Position numbers and translations under genes: made by a program
Part shown: positions 6,411-12,987 of the stretch, in pieces
How positions within the stretch are numbered: the stretch's first letter is position 1
Layout of the letters: the number at the start of each line of letters is the position of its first letter
IMG/VR virus record: IMGVR_UViG_3300031951_001405
Coordinates: 1-21,373 of that record
Length of the DNA: 21,373 bases
Strand: one strand, 5' to 3'
Source of the DNA: a virus
Notes under the pieces: generated by a model
What the model saw: only the letters and a program-made list of their open reading frames with translations
What the model was told of the DNA's origin: nothing
Database searches by the model: none

Positions 6411-7141
6411 TAGTTAGATAATGATACACAATTATATTTTTGCCACGGTATTTCTTTAGAATAAAGTAGGGGATCAATAACCTTAGCTTCAAGGAATCCC
6501 ATAATACGAGCAGCACAAGCTGGACAAGTACCACAACTCTCTTCTAATCCTTCATAACAAGTCCAAGTATTTTCAAACTTAACACCCAATGAAATGCCAT
6601 ATTCAATAATTTCTTTCTTAGACATTTTAACTAATGGAGCCTCAATTTGTACTTTGTTAAGACGATTAAATGCCAAACAATCATTAAGACTATTTCTAAA
6701 TTGTGAAGTACCATCCCAATGACCACTAGTATCATCCACTAAAGCTGCTCCATAATAAACCTTAGAACATTTAGCTGCTTCAGCATAAGAAGCAGCAATA
6801 GACAATAGAATCATATTTCTATTAGGCACATGAGCTTTGTTTTGAGCTTCTCCAATAACCTCTTTCATTTGAGGCACATTAATGTCTTTGTTAGTTAAAG
6901 CAGACGTTGGCGCTAGAAGAGAAAGAAATTTTAAATCTACTACAATATGTTGTTTGATTATTGAATCTTCTCCGACACCAAAAGATGTAGTATATTCTAA
7001 AGCTTTATCAATTTCCTTTCGATGTCTTTGATTATAATCAAACGTCAAACAATAAACATTATCATATGATTTTAAACAATGATGAAGGACTACAGTAGAG
7101 TCCATTCCTGAACTAAAAACAACTACACAACTGGAATTCAT
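6410..7141 (-). CDS. queC: 7-cyano-7-deazaguanine synthase (QueC)
   Basis: QueC converts 7-carboxy-7-deazaguanine to preQ0 using ATP and ammonia. This 243-residue protein has the PP-loop near residue 10 (F9-S-S-G12-M-D14-S15), H-V-P-N-R-N-M near 104-110, a V-Y-Y-G-A-A-L-V-D-D segment, and the zinc site C195, C203, C206, C209 in a C-x7-C-x2-C-x2-C layout. The canonical SGGxDS reads SSGMDS, so the first Gly is Ser. It starts the operon queC / amidotransferase / glycosyltransferase, with a TTGATT-16-TAAAAT promoter 7 bases from the ATG. Phages use QueC to make preQ0-derived bases for their DNA. FolE, QueD, QueE and DpdA are not in this window. The enzyme family is clear. Confidence 0.92.
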   Translation of the reverse strand: MNSSCVVVFSSGMDSTVVLHHCLKSYDNVYCLTFDYNQRHRKEIDKALEYTTSFGVGEDSIIKQHIVVDLKFLSLLAPTSALTNKDINVPQMKEVIGEAQNKAHVPNRNMILLSIAASYAEAAKCSKVYYGAALVDDTSGHWDGTSQFRNSLNDCLAFNRLNKVQIEAPLVKMSKKEIIEYGISLGVKFENTWTCYEGLEESCGTCPACAARIMGFLEAKVIDPLLYSKEIPWQKYNCVSLSN

Positions 7142-7148
7142 GTAGTTT

Positions 7149-7176
7149 ATTTTATAATAAAAATAATCTTAATCAA
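7149..7176 (-). promoter_or_regulatory. Promoter of the queC operon
   Basis: On the minus strand TTGATT (7171-7176) is followed after 16 bases by TAAAAT (7149-7154), and the ATG of queC follows after 7 bases. The same hexamers and spacing precede the gene at 14240-14977. The start point should fall at or just before the ATG. Confidence 0.5.
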
Positions 7177-7177
7177 C

Positions 7178-7750
7178 CTACCAAACCGTAACAAAAGTAT
7201 TATCTGCTCTCAAACAACAGGAAGACCTATAAGGTAACTCGAGATAAGCAGAAGATAAGGTCACTGTATTTGACCTCCAGGCGGTACCATTTCTTACAAA
7301 GACTGTAGGAGAGCTACTAACGGTTACCATATGACTACTCTTGTTGGTTAAGGTATATGTTACACCTTTAGTTGTATTAGTAAAATTAGTAATAGTAACA
7401 GGATTATTAGCTGTTAATTCGATGTCTGATGTTGTTGTAGGTAAGGCTAATGAACTAACAGCTTGTTTAACTGAAGTATTAGGAATAAGAAAATAGTTAT
7501 AAGCTATAATATTATTTGTCTCAATAACATCAGATCTAATATCTACTACATTAACATTTGTAGCTTGAACATCAACTGTAACTAAGTTATCTGTAACTAA
7601 TTCAGGAGAATATATGACATTTTCTGCAGAAATATTAGAAGCTGTTAAGTTAACAGTATCTAAAGTAACATTAATAAATCCTTCAATACCTCCTAGAGCA
7701 CTAATAGGAGCTAAAAAGACTTGCGGCTGTGAAATATATTCTAATCCCAT
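7178..7750 (-). CDS. Repetitive beta-rich virion protein
   Basis: This 190-residue protein has many short beta strands and Asn/Val/Thr-rich repeats in its first half (NVTLDTVNLTASNIS, VTVDVQATNVNVVDIRS), with a beat of roughly six to ten residues. This suggests a beta-helix or stacked trimeric fibre. The second half (PVTITNFTNTTKGVTYTLTN) looks like a compact beta domain ending CCLRADNTFVTVW. Such proteins are usually tail-fibre, collar or head-decoration parts. A late-type TTAAATA motif precedes the ATG by 7 bases, which fits a structural gene. There is no catalytic motif. The fold is inferred from composition. Confidence 0.65.
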   Translation of the reverse strand: MGLEYISQPQVFLAPISALGGIEGFINVTLDTVNLTASNISAENVIYSPELVTDNLVTVDVQATNVNVVDIRSDVIETNNIIAYNYFLIPNTSVKQAVSSLALPTTTSDIELTANNPVTITNFTNTTKGVTYTLTNKSSHMVTVSSSPTVFVRNGTAWRSNTVTLSSAYLELPYRSSCCLRADNTFVTVW

Positions 7751-7757
7751 TTTGAAT

Positions 7758-7764
7758 TATTTAA
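7758..7764 (-). promoter_or_regulatory. Late-type promoter motif TTAAATA
   Basis: On the minus strand TTAAATA ends 7 bases before the ATG at 7750. It is one base from ATAAATA and has no -35 box. It lies back to back with the plus-strand motif at 7775-7781, so the two late-type genes diverge from a 42-base gap. Confidence 0.35.
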
Positions 7765-7774
7765 GGCAAAATGC

Positions 7775-7781
7775 ATAAATA
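7775..7781 (+). promoter_or_regulatory. Late-type promoter motif ATAAATA
   Basis: CATAAATA (7774-7781) lies 11 bases before the ATG at 7793 and has no -35 box. A start point about 6 bases downstream gives a leader of about 6 bases. Confidence 0.45.
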
Positions 7782-7792
7782 ATCTTATTAAT

Positions 7793-8176
7793 ATGGTATT
7801 TAAAGACTCCACCCTTTTACAAGAAGCTTACATTTCCGCTATACAAAAATCAGTAAATGTACCTTCTAATGGAATTAGACCTGCGGTTGATATGGTACCA
7901 AGTGTAACTACACCTGTTCCTGGTGAGGTCTCTACACAACCCGAAGACGGTTGTGGGTGTGGTTGTTCTTCTGAAGACAGTGAAGAAAATTACATGGCTA
8001 TGTCGAATTTGTTTTCCATTTTCAGTAACGCTAAAAAATTACATGCCTTTTTAATGTCAGGCGTAGAAATGGATGAATGGATGGTACAAAAGATTGCAGT
8101 ATGTGCAGATAATTTGGAAAGCGTCATGCGTTCAGCGAACTATGACGCCGCCAAGTCCGGGATAGGTTGCGATTAA
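7793..8176 (+). CDS. Unknown late-type protein with Cys cluster
   Basis: This 127-residue protein of unknown family has an N-terminus with T-L-L-Q-E-A (7-12), which contains a (L/I)-x-E step like a prohead cleavage site. A Pro/Val-rich linker follows. Then comes a small cluster D-G-C-G-C-G-C-S-S-E-D-S-E-E-N near residue 60, with three Cys in alternation and an acidic tail, possibly metal-binding or crosslinking. The rest is helical (MSNLFSIFSNAKKLHAFLMS). A late-type promoter motif lies 11 bases upstream. Its TAA shares two bases with the TTA of the opposite gene at 8173. Probably a virion or assembly protein. Confidence 0.65.
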   Translation: MVFKDSTLLQEAYISAIQKSVNVPSNGIRPAVDMVPSVTTPVPGEVSTQPEDGCGCGCSSEDSEENYMAMSNLFSIFSNAKKLHAFLMSGVEMDEWMVQKIAVCADNLESVMRSANYDAAKSGIGCD

Positions 8177-8379
8177 ACAACACTATCGTCAGCAGGAATA
8201 AAATAACGATTACCTGCTTTCACACATTGCACATACACTTCATGGAGCTGAGATGCTAGATTACGATCAACCTTCATCATCATTTCCATCAAAGAATAAG
8301 CATCGGAGGAAATGCCATGAACATCTTTGAGTGTTTCAGCAATGTATTGCTTGACTAGTTCTTGTGCTTCTTGATTCAT
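8173..8379 (-). CDS. Unknown small helical protein
   Basis: This 68-residue helical protein starts MNQEAQELVKQYIAETL and has no motif I recognise. It is the last gene of a three-gene minus-strand operon that starts with the P-loop kinase, 4 bases after the stop of the 56-residue gene. Its stop TTA (8173-8175) and the plus-strand stop TAA (8174-8176) overlap. The A/T-rich gap before its ATG has no Shine-Dalgarno. Confidence 0.65.
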   Translation of the reverse strand: MNQEAQELVKQYIAETLKDVHGISSDAYSLMEMMMKVDRNLASQLHEVYVQCVKAGNRYFIPADDSVV

Positions 8380-8383
8380 ATTT

Positions 8384-8554
8384 TTAACTATTATATATAT
8401 TTTCGATTTCTTGTTGGATTTCTTTTTCGGTTTTCATGCGATACTTATCGCCCATCTTTACTACTACTCCCTCAGCTAAAAGGTAATCCATTTCTTTTTG
8501 AATTATCTTTTCTTTTTCTGCTTCAGGTAGATCATTAAAATTAACCCATGCCAT
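8384..8554 (-). CDS. Small charged protein, unknown
   Basis: This 56-residue minus-strand protein reads from MAWVNFNDLPEAEKEKII to IENIYNS. It is helical, rich in Lys and Glu, and has V-V-V-K-M-G-D-K-Y in the middle, reminiscent of a small winged or beta-hairpin turn. It fits exactly between the kinase gene (4-base gap) and the 68-residue gene (4-base gap), which supports reality. Function unknown; possibly a regulator or partner of the kinase. Confidence 0.7.
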   Translation of the reverse strand: MAWVNFNDLPEAEKEKIIQKEMDYLLAEGVVVKMGDKYRMKTEKEIQQEIENIYNS

Positions 8555-8558
8555 ATTT

Positions 8559-8996
8559 TTATACTTCTTCTATTTTATATTGTTGATGTTTATTTTTCAT
8601 TTCTGAAATTTTCCAATCCGGAACGTTATGAACAGAGCCATAATAAGATAAGAGATGAGTCAAAGCAACGGTATATTTGTATTTTTTTGCTAATTCGAAA
8701 TAAGGTTTTGCTTCTTTTTTTGTCAAAGAAGTATTAGAAACAATTACATCTTCTCCACGAATCATGCTTTCCTCAGCAAATTTAATACAATTAGAGTGAC
8801 AATAACCCAGACGAGATGAATCAAAAGAGTAATTGCCTTTCGAATCGACCATCCACATATCAGCCTCGAAATGGTTTTTAATGTTTTTTTCTTCTTTAAT
8901 TTTTTTAGCTAGGGTACTTTTACCAGACCCAGCAACACCAGTAATGAAATAAAGAATAGGAGAATTAGGTTCTTTTATTTTAATTTCAGTAACCAT
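8559..8996 (-). CDS. P-loop kinase, polynucleotide-kinase-like
   Basis: With the ATG at 8996, this 145-residue protein has a Walker A of form G20-V-A-G-S-G25-K26-S27-T28. F-E-A-D46-M-W follows (the D is the likely phosphoacceptor-binding residue), then G-N-Y-S-F, H-S-N-C and V-I-V-S-N-T-S-L-T-K-K-E-A-K-P-Y. The order matches the N4BP2/PNK-like kinase family found in phages. Substrate could be an RNA or DNA 5' end or a nucleoside. It lacks a phosphatase domain as in T4 Pnkp. The start is uncertain: 8996 has a good Shine-Dalgarno (AAAGGA), while an ATG 7 codons upstream (9017) would fit a near-leaderless TAAAAT start. Downstream are two small genes. Confidence 0.75.
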   Translation of the reverse strand: MVTEIKIKEPNSPILYFITGVAGSGKSTLAKKIKEEKNIKNHFEADMWMVDSKGNYSFDSSRLGYCHSNCIKFAEESMIRGEDVIVSNTSLTKKEAKPYFELAKKYKYTVALTHLLSYYGSVHNVPDWKISEMKNKHQQYKIEEV

Positions 8997-9015
8997 ATTA
9001 TTATCCTTTAATAAC

Positions 9016-9022
9016 ATAAATA
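9016..9022 (+). promoter_or_regulatory. Late-type promoter motif ATAAATA
   Basis: CATAAATA (9015-9022) ends 8 bases before the ATG at 9031. It is part of the 15-base ATAAATATATTTTAT that also occurs exactly at 96-110. The reverse strand reads TATAAAAT toward the kinase gene, so the element may fire both ways. Confidence 0.45.
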
Positions 9023-9030
9023 TATTTTAT

Positions 9031-9231
9031 ATGCCAATGTTTACACCAATTTTATCAGTAGTTCCAGGACAATCTTTAAGCTATAATCCTTCTATGGCTG
9101 ATACCTTTTCCTGGGTTCCAATTGCTGGATCCGGTAGAGGTTTATTCGCCCAAGCGGTATATCCTATTAATGTACAAGAACAATTAACTACCATTACTAA
9201 TGTTCTTTGTGCTATTTTAGCAAAACCTTAA
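9031..9231 (+). CDS. Unknown small late-type protein
   Basis: This 66-residue protein, MPMFTPILSVVPGQSLSYNP..., is rich in Pro, Ser and hydrophobic residues and ends NVLCAILAKP. It has no recognisable motif. Start is just 8 bases after a late-type promoter motif with no Shine-Dalgarno, which suggests a late virion or assembly protein. The 3' end overlaps the minus-strand gene 9217-9753 by 15 bases within a palindrome. Confidence 0.6.
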   Translation: MPMFTPILSVVPGQSLSYNPSMADTFSWVPIAGSGRGLFAQAVYPINVQEQLTTITNVLCAILAKP

Positions 9232-9753
9232 AAGGTTTTCTCCTCCCTGAACAAACTCTTTAACTTCATCGTCAATAATATTTCCACCATTATGGACTAT
9301 TTTGACTACTTCTTTATAAATTTTAAAGGAGTGTTTTTCAAAAATACTATTAGCTTGTTCATATCCTAGAGCTTCATACCAACACTGAGCTTGAGGAAAT
9401 TGTGGAGCGGCATGGAAAATACATCCGTTATGGAAATTTCCTAACCAACAAAGAAGAAAAAGCCCCCCTTTAATATCCTTTTCCTTAATCATAAATTCCC
9501 AGAAGACCGCCCTCTCTTCAGGTGCTTTACCCGCATAACGGTTCAATTTAGTCAAATATTGACCATCCAAGAAGACAATAGAACGTCCCTTTGAGGTCAC
9601 ATAATTTTTTAAAACCTCTACGTTATTATCATCCATATAAGCCTTACGAATAGTAGGCCACTTAACTTTATTTTTCCTTCCAGCAAAGAAAGCTGAAGTA
9701 TTCAAAGGTTGGCGATTCATAGATACTTTTTTGTCTTTACGGTTATCAATCAT
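9217..9753 (-). CDS. Unknown phage protein
   Basis: This 178-residue protein contains a Y-L-T-K-L-N-R-Y segment, a FLLCWLGNFHNGCIFHAA stretch with several Cys and His, and V-Q-G-G-E-N-L-L near the end. No known motif is complete, but GNFHNGCIFHAAPQ looks like an active or metal-binding site. Starts are possible at 9753 or at a Met 12 codons later (MNRQPLN). No clear promoter or ribosome site marks either. It lies alone between convergent late-type genes and the phosphatase operon. Unassigned. Confidence 0.6.
   Translation of the reverse strand: MIDNRKDKKVSMNRQPLNTSAFFAGRKNKVKWPTIRKAYMDDNNVEVLKNYVTSKGRSIVFLDGQYLTKLNRYAGKAPEERAVFWEFMIKEKDIKGGLFLLCWLGNFHNGCIFHAAPQFPQAQCWYEALGYEQANSIFEKHSFKIYKEVVKIVHNGGNIIDDEVKEFVQGGENLLRFC
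9222..9239. terminator. Palindrome at convergent stops
   Basis: AAAACCTT (9222-9229), two A, then AAGGTTTT (9232-9239) form an 8-bp perfect inverted repeat ending in TTTT on either strand. It spans the stop of the plus gene (9231) and the end of the minus gene (9217), so it could act as a bidirectional terminator. The stem has only two G-C pairs. Confidence 0.4.
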
Positions 9754-9797
9754 GTAAAAGATATTCGATCAATTTTTAAAAACAATCACGAAAAAAA

Positions 9798-10358
9798 TCA
9801 GCAATGCCAACCACCAGTAGCACCTTTATATAATTCAACGCTTGATACTTTTTTCCATTCCTTTACAGGAGTAGCTAGATCTTGACCTAACCTTTCAGAA
9901 GCGAATCGAAGTATTCTTAAATTAGGCCAAGCCATAGGTCTAATACCAATTATAATATCCAAAGCTTCTTTAGGAGTTTTACCAGACATTACTAAAGCAA
10001 TAATACCAATAGCGGTAGACCGAGAAACACCAGCAAAACAATTAACACCGAGATTATAAATTTTTTCAGATTGAACAATAGGTTCTAAAAATGAAATAAT
10101 ATTATTGACGTGTTGTAATTGAGGACCCATCGTTTCAATATTTTTTATAATAAATGCATCTCGGTCTTCATCAGACCAATCATAAAAATATTGAGCAAAG
10201 TGTAGAACTCCTTTATTAGATAAAAGTTTTTTTACTCGATTTATTTTATGTCTGTCTTCCTCATCAATAGCGGTAATCCATACATTAAAATCATTATTAC
10301 CACCAAAGGCATAAGATTCTGCTTTTGCTAAATCGGTTATGATTACTTTATTAATCAT
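9798..10358 (-). CDS. Tyrosine/dual-specificity phosphatase-like protein
   Basis: This 186-residue protein has the Cys-based phosphatase signature N-C107-F-A-G-V-S-R113-S-T, that is C-x5-R, with Asn in place of the usual His just before Cys. W61-S-D-E-D probably provides the general acid. A C-terminal R-P-M-A-W-P-N-L-R-I-L segment also matches the predicted protein-tyrosine phosphatases of COG5350. It should remove phosphate from protein or small-molecule substrates; the target is unknown. The start overlaps the upstream AbrB-like gene by 8 bases. It is the last gene of the operon beginning with the RNA ligase. Phage phosphatases of this type are unusual. Confidence 0.8.
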   Translation of the reverse strand: MINKVIITDLAKAESYAFGGNNDFNVWITAIDEEDRHKINRVKKLLSNKGVLHFAQYFYDWSDEDRDAFIIKNIETMGPQLQHVNNIISFLEPIVQSEKIYNLGVNCFAGVSRSTAIGIIALVMSGKTPKEALDIIIGIRPMAWPNLRILRFASERLGQDLATPVKEWKKVSSVELYKGATGGWHC

Positions 10359-10626
10359 TCTTTTTTATATATGATTCTAAAATAGACGACAGAACTTCAT
10401 TAACTGAAATGTCTTTCTCACAAGACTCTTGAATTAAAAATTCCAAAACTCCTCTTTCCCATTCTCCCATATCTAAATCAATAGTAGTATATTTTTCTAA
10501 AAGAATACCGCTATCACATTCTTTAATAGAAAATTTATCCCCTGGATTAATTTTTAACTGTTGTAATTCTTCTTCTGTAAATTTAACACAGACATCTCCT
10601 GTTGGTTCTAATACTTTTTTAATCAT
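10351..10626 (-). CDS. AbrB/MazE-like small protein
   Basis: This 91-residue protein begins with a swapped-hairpin type stretch, V-K-F-T-E-E-E-L-Q-Q-L-K-I-N-P-G-D-K-F-S-I-K, typical of SpoVT/AbrB or MazE DNA-binding domains. Helices containing F-L-I-Q-E-S-C-E-K-D-I-S-V-N-E-V follow. It resembles a phage-conserved family, but its role is unknown. A transcription regulator or antitoxin-like protein are both possible. No toxin is adjacent; the phosphatase gene overlaps its 3' end. Start overlaps the upstream stop by ATGA. Confidence 0.5.
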   Translation of the reverse strand: MIKKVLEPTGDVCVKFTEEELQQLKINPGDKFSIKECDSGILLEKYTTIDLDMGEWERGVLEFLIQESCEKDISVNEVLSSILESYIKKND

Positions 10627-10838
10627 AGTGTTACTCCTTCATTGTTCATTATATCCCAAAGTTCTCCTCTTACCTTTTCATAAACATTATAGACCTCATC
10701 TGTAAGATCTTCATGTTTAAGTTTAGATCTTAAATGGTTATCAAATTCAAAGAGAACACTAAAGTACTTTAATGCATTCATTGTCATTTCATACTCTTCT
10801 CTTTCCTCTGGTAAATTAAAAGTTAATTTTGCTTTCAT
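10623..10838 (-). CDS. Conserved small phage protein (MKAKLTFNLPEE family)
   Basis: This 71-residue protein starts MKAKLTFNLPEEREEYEM and continues as helices (YFSVLFEFDNHLRSKL). I recall this as a common conserved hypothetical in phage genomes. Function is unknown. The start chosen is the ATG at 10838, which overlaps the previous stop as ATGA. The longer frame with 15 more residues has a less typical beginning. The 3' end overlaps the AbrB-like gene as ATGA. Confidence 0.75.
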   Translation of the reverse strand: MKAKLTFNLPEEREEYEMTMNALKYFSVLFEFDNHLRSKLKHEDLTDEVYNVYEKVRGELWDIMNNEGVTL

Positions 10839-11176
10839 ATTAATTGTTTCAACAAATCTAAATTGTTTCCAACACAATGACATGAATAAAAGTCTCTTGA
10901 ATCAATACTCGCTTCATAGTCATCATCTAATTTATCTATTAATTTTTTAAATTCTTTTTTGGTTTCAGATGAAAGTTTTTCTTTAATTAAATTTAAAAGA
11001 GGTTCAAATTCCTCATCACTCAAATGAAGAATTAATCTAGATCCATCATATTGAGATCCGTAGCTGAATCGTATGTCTAATTCTATATCAGGCCCACATT
11101 CATTAAATGGGATTCCTTTGAAATCAGAGTAGTAAACAGCTTCTTCTTTTTCTGCTGGTTTAGTTATTTTTTTCAT
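10835..11176 (-). CDS. Conserved phage protein, YSDFxG type
   Basis: This 113-residue protein has Y-Y-S-D-F-K-G near residue 15, L-D-I-R-F-S-Y-G-S-Q-Y-D-G-S-R-L-I-L, then a helix in L-N-L-I-K-E-K-L-S and a terminal S-C-H-C-V-G-N-N-L-D-L. It looks like a conserved hypothetical of large phages, with no known role. Start is TAATG-coupled to the upstream gene and its end overlaps the next as ATGA. Confidence 0.75.
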   Translation of the reverse strand: MKKITKPAEKEEAVYYSDFKGIPFNECGPDIELDIRFSYGSQYDGSRLILHLSDEEFEPLLNLIKEKLSSETKKEFKKLIDKLDDDYEASIDSRDFYSCHCVGNNLDLLKQLI

Positions 11177-11769
11177 TACAGAAAATATCTAATAACAATC
11201 ATATTAATCCAATGAAAGAAATTAGCAATTTTATTTGCAGCGTGACTAACTTTTTTCCAAAACCAAAACCATCCTAAATTCTTTTTTAATTTAAATTTAA
11301 AACTGTTTAATTCTTTATTATATTCTTCCCAAAATTTATCATTAGAAATTTTTCGAGATTTATATTTTTCAACCTTAGTTAATTTTATTTGATCAAGTTT
11401 ACCGTAAATGAAATAGGCTTCAAAGTCTACCCAGACATCTTCGGTGTCTGAAATGTTTTCTGTTGTGTAAAAAAGAATTTTACCGTGGTAGTCTATTTTT
11501 TTATTGTATTTATTTTTTTCGATGACGTCTTTAAATAAATTCCAAGACTTGAAGTCTTTTGATTTTTTTTCTTCTTCTGTGTAATAGATGTATTCTCTTT
11601 CTACCACTTCTTCAAACAATTCTCCGTCTTCCGAAATAAAATAATCAATCAAACAATTTTCTAAATCTTTTGTTTGAAAAATAATTTCATCCCATTTAAC
11701 AGGAAAACTTTTTAATTCTTCTGTAAGTGGTAGTTCTTTTTTACAAATAATATTATCATACATTCCCAT
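11176..11769 (-). CDS. Conserved phage protein MGMYDxI type, C-terminal membrane segment
   Basis: This 197-residue protein starts MGMYDNIICKKELPL and has F-Q-T-K-D-L-E-N-C-L-I-D-Y-F-I-S near residue 32, a pattern shared by a widespread phage orphan family. The C-terminal stretch (FFHWINMIVIRYFL) and an earlier N-L-G-W-F-W-F-W are hydrophobic and could insert in a membrane. Role unknown. Its start lies 14 bases inside the end of the RNA ligase gene, so translation is likely coupled. Confidence 0.7.
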   Translation of the reverse strand: MGMYDNIICKKELPLTEELKSFPVKWDEIIFQTKDLENCLIDYFISEDGELFEEVVEREYIYYTEEEKKSKDFKSWNLFKDVIEKNKYNKKIDYHGKILFYTTENISDTEDVWVDFEAYFIYGKLDQIKLTKVEKYKSRKISNDKFWEEYNKELNSFKFKLKKNLGWFWFWKKVSHAANKIANFFHWINMIVIRYFL

Positions 11770-12847
11770 AAGTTTGTTCCATTAATTTAATAAGTTGATT
11801 GTTGTCTAATTCTTTTCCGTCAAGTAAGCCAAAAACAAATGATGATCTATTACAGATCTTGTAAGTAGCTAAAATGTGTTGAGCTTGTTGTTTTCGATTT
11901 TCAAAACCTCGGATACTTGAAACAAAGTCTTTCATGTTTTCAATACTCTTTTTAACCTCTAATCCTACTTCACACACTTTCTCTATAGAAGGTTTCATTT
12001 GTTCTGCTAATTCGAAATCAAATTCTTTCTCAATAATTTTATAAAAATTATCATAAGAAGGCATTTGATGATCTACATAAAATTCTATTAAATTTTTATC
12101 TGAATTCAACTGAGACTTGATTCTATGAATCCACAAATACCAATCAGATTTAAGTTTAATTCTATTTTGATTTTTATTGTAACAAATTACAATACCTTCT
12201 TTACCTTTCCATCCTTTTACTAATTGATAGATTTTAGAAAGGTCGCAGATATTATCCATCTGATAAGATTGTGGAGTAGGAACACATCCAGTGTCTCTCC
12301 AAATGTTTAATAGATCTGAAGAAGATACCACACACATTCCATTTTTATTAATGGCTCCTAACAAATAAAATTCAATTTCTTTTGGTCGAATAACGATGAC
12401 ATTGTTAGGAGTAACAATTTCAAACAATAAAGATAGATGAGAATTTTCTTTTAAAAATTCAACCACCTTAGGATATTTTTGCGAGAGCAATTCAAAGTCT
12501 TTAGCATTTTCTTGAGAAGCATAAGAAAAGGTTCCGCGGGTTCTCATGCTAAACTGACCATTCACATAATCACAAATGACCAAAGACCCATCCAATTTAT
12601 CTTGAATGTTCCAATCTTTAAAATTTTCTGGATTAGGATAGCAACCAGGTTTCTCTTGATAATTAAAGAACTTAGGCCATCCAGAGCTTAAAACATTTCC
12701 TTCCTTATTTAAAATTAAAGAACGATAAAATAAATTATTTTCATTCCATTCAGCGTCAATTTTAGGGGTAATCAAATAGGCATCGGAACCACAAAAATTA
12801 CCTTCTAACAAATAAAATTGATCTTTATCTGGTAAATTAATTTTCAC
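11756..12847 (-). CDS. RNA ligase 1 family (Rnl1-like)
   Basis: This 363-residue protein has the RNA ligase motif series: upstream Y-R-S-L-I-L...W-P-K-F-F-N, motif I K84-L-D86-G87 with K84 as the AMP-accepting lysine, R-T-R-G-T-F near 102, L-F-E143-I-V-T-P, E217-G-I-V-I, and motif V R-I-K231-L-K233. It joins RNA 5'-phosphate and 3'-hydroxyl ends using ATP, as T4 Rnl1 does in tRNA repair after host anticodon-nuclease attack. The start is GTG (12845-12847), 10 bases after a strong TTGAAT-16-TATAAT promoter. It leads a coupled operon of six genes. It could also act on tRNA or 5' ends of other RNAs. Confidence 0.88.
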   Translation of the reverse strand: MKINLPDKDQFYLLEGNFCGSDAYLITPKIDAEWNENNLFYRSLILNKEGNVLSSGWPKFFNYQEKPGCYPNPENFKDWNIQDKLDGSLVICDYVNGQFSMRTRGTFSYASQENAKDFELLSQKYPKVVEFLKENSHLSLLFEIVTPNNVIVIRPKEIEFYLLGAINKNGMCVVSSSDLLNIWRDTGCVPTPQSYQMDNICDLSKIYQLVKGWKGKEGIVICYNKNQNRIKLKSDWYLWIHRIKSQLNSDKNLIEFYVDHQMPSYDNFYKIIEKEFDFELAEQMKPSIEKVCEVGLEVKKSIENMKDFVSSIRGFENRKQQAQHILATYKICNRSSFVFGLLDGKELDNNQLIKLMEQTYGNV

Positions 12848-12857
12848 AATACCTAGA

Positions 12858-12885
12858 ATTATACACCCTATAAATCAAAATTCAA
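12858..12885 (-). promoter_or_regulatory. Strong housekeeping-type promoter of RNA ligase operon
   Basis: On the minus strand TTGAAT (12880-12885) and a perfect TATAAT (12858-12863) are 16 bases apart. The GTG start follows 10 bases later, so the leader would be about 3-4 bases. Confidence 0.6.
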
Positions 12886-12895
12886 GTCTTATTTG

Positions 12896-12979
12896 TTATT
12901 TTAAAACGAACCAATAATAAAAAAGAGAACACAAAATAAATACCACAGTAGCTAGAATACATTTTGTTTTGTGTTTCAT
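12896..12979 (-). CDS. Tiny membrane peptide (27 residues)
   Basis: A minus-strand frame encodes 27 residues, MKHKTKCILATVVFILCSLF then YYWFVLK. It has a basic N-terminus and one hydrophobic helix of about 17 residues. It starts 8 bases after the stop of the metallophosphoesterase gene, with a late-type ATAAATA (12985-12991) ending 5 bases before its ATG. It lies in the otherwise empty 12848-12987 gap. Tiny membrane peptides are common in phages, but reality is not certain. No function can be given. Confidence 0.45.
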   Translation of the reverse strand: MKHKTKCILATVVFILCSLFYYWFVLK

Positions 12980-12987
12980 AAATTTAT

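Noticed and set aside
12479-12691. Plus-strand frame opposite the RNA ligase
   Set aside because: Antisense shadow within a gene with a complete set of ligase motifs.
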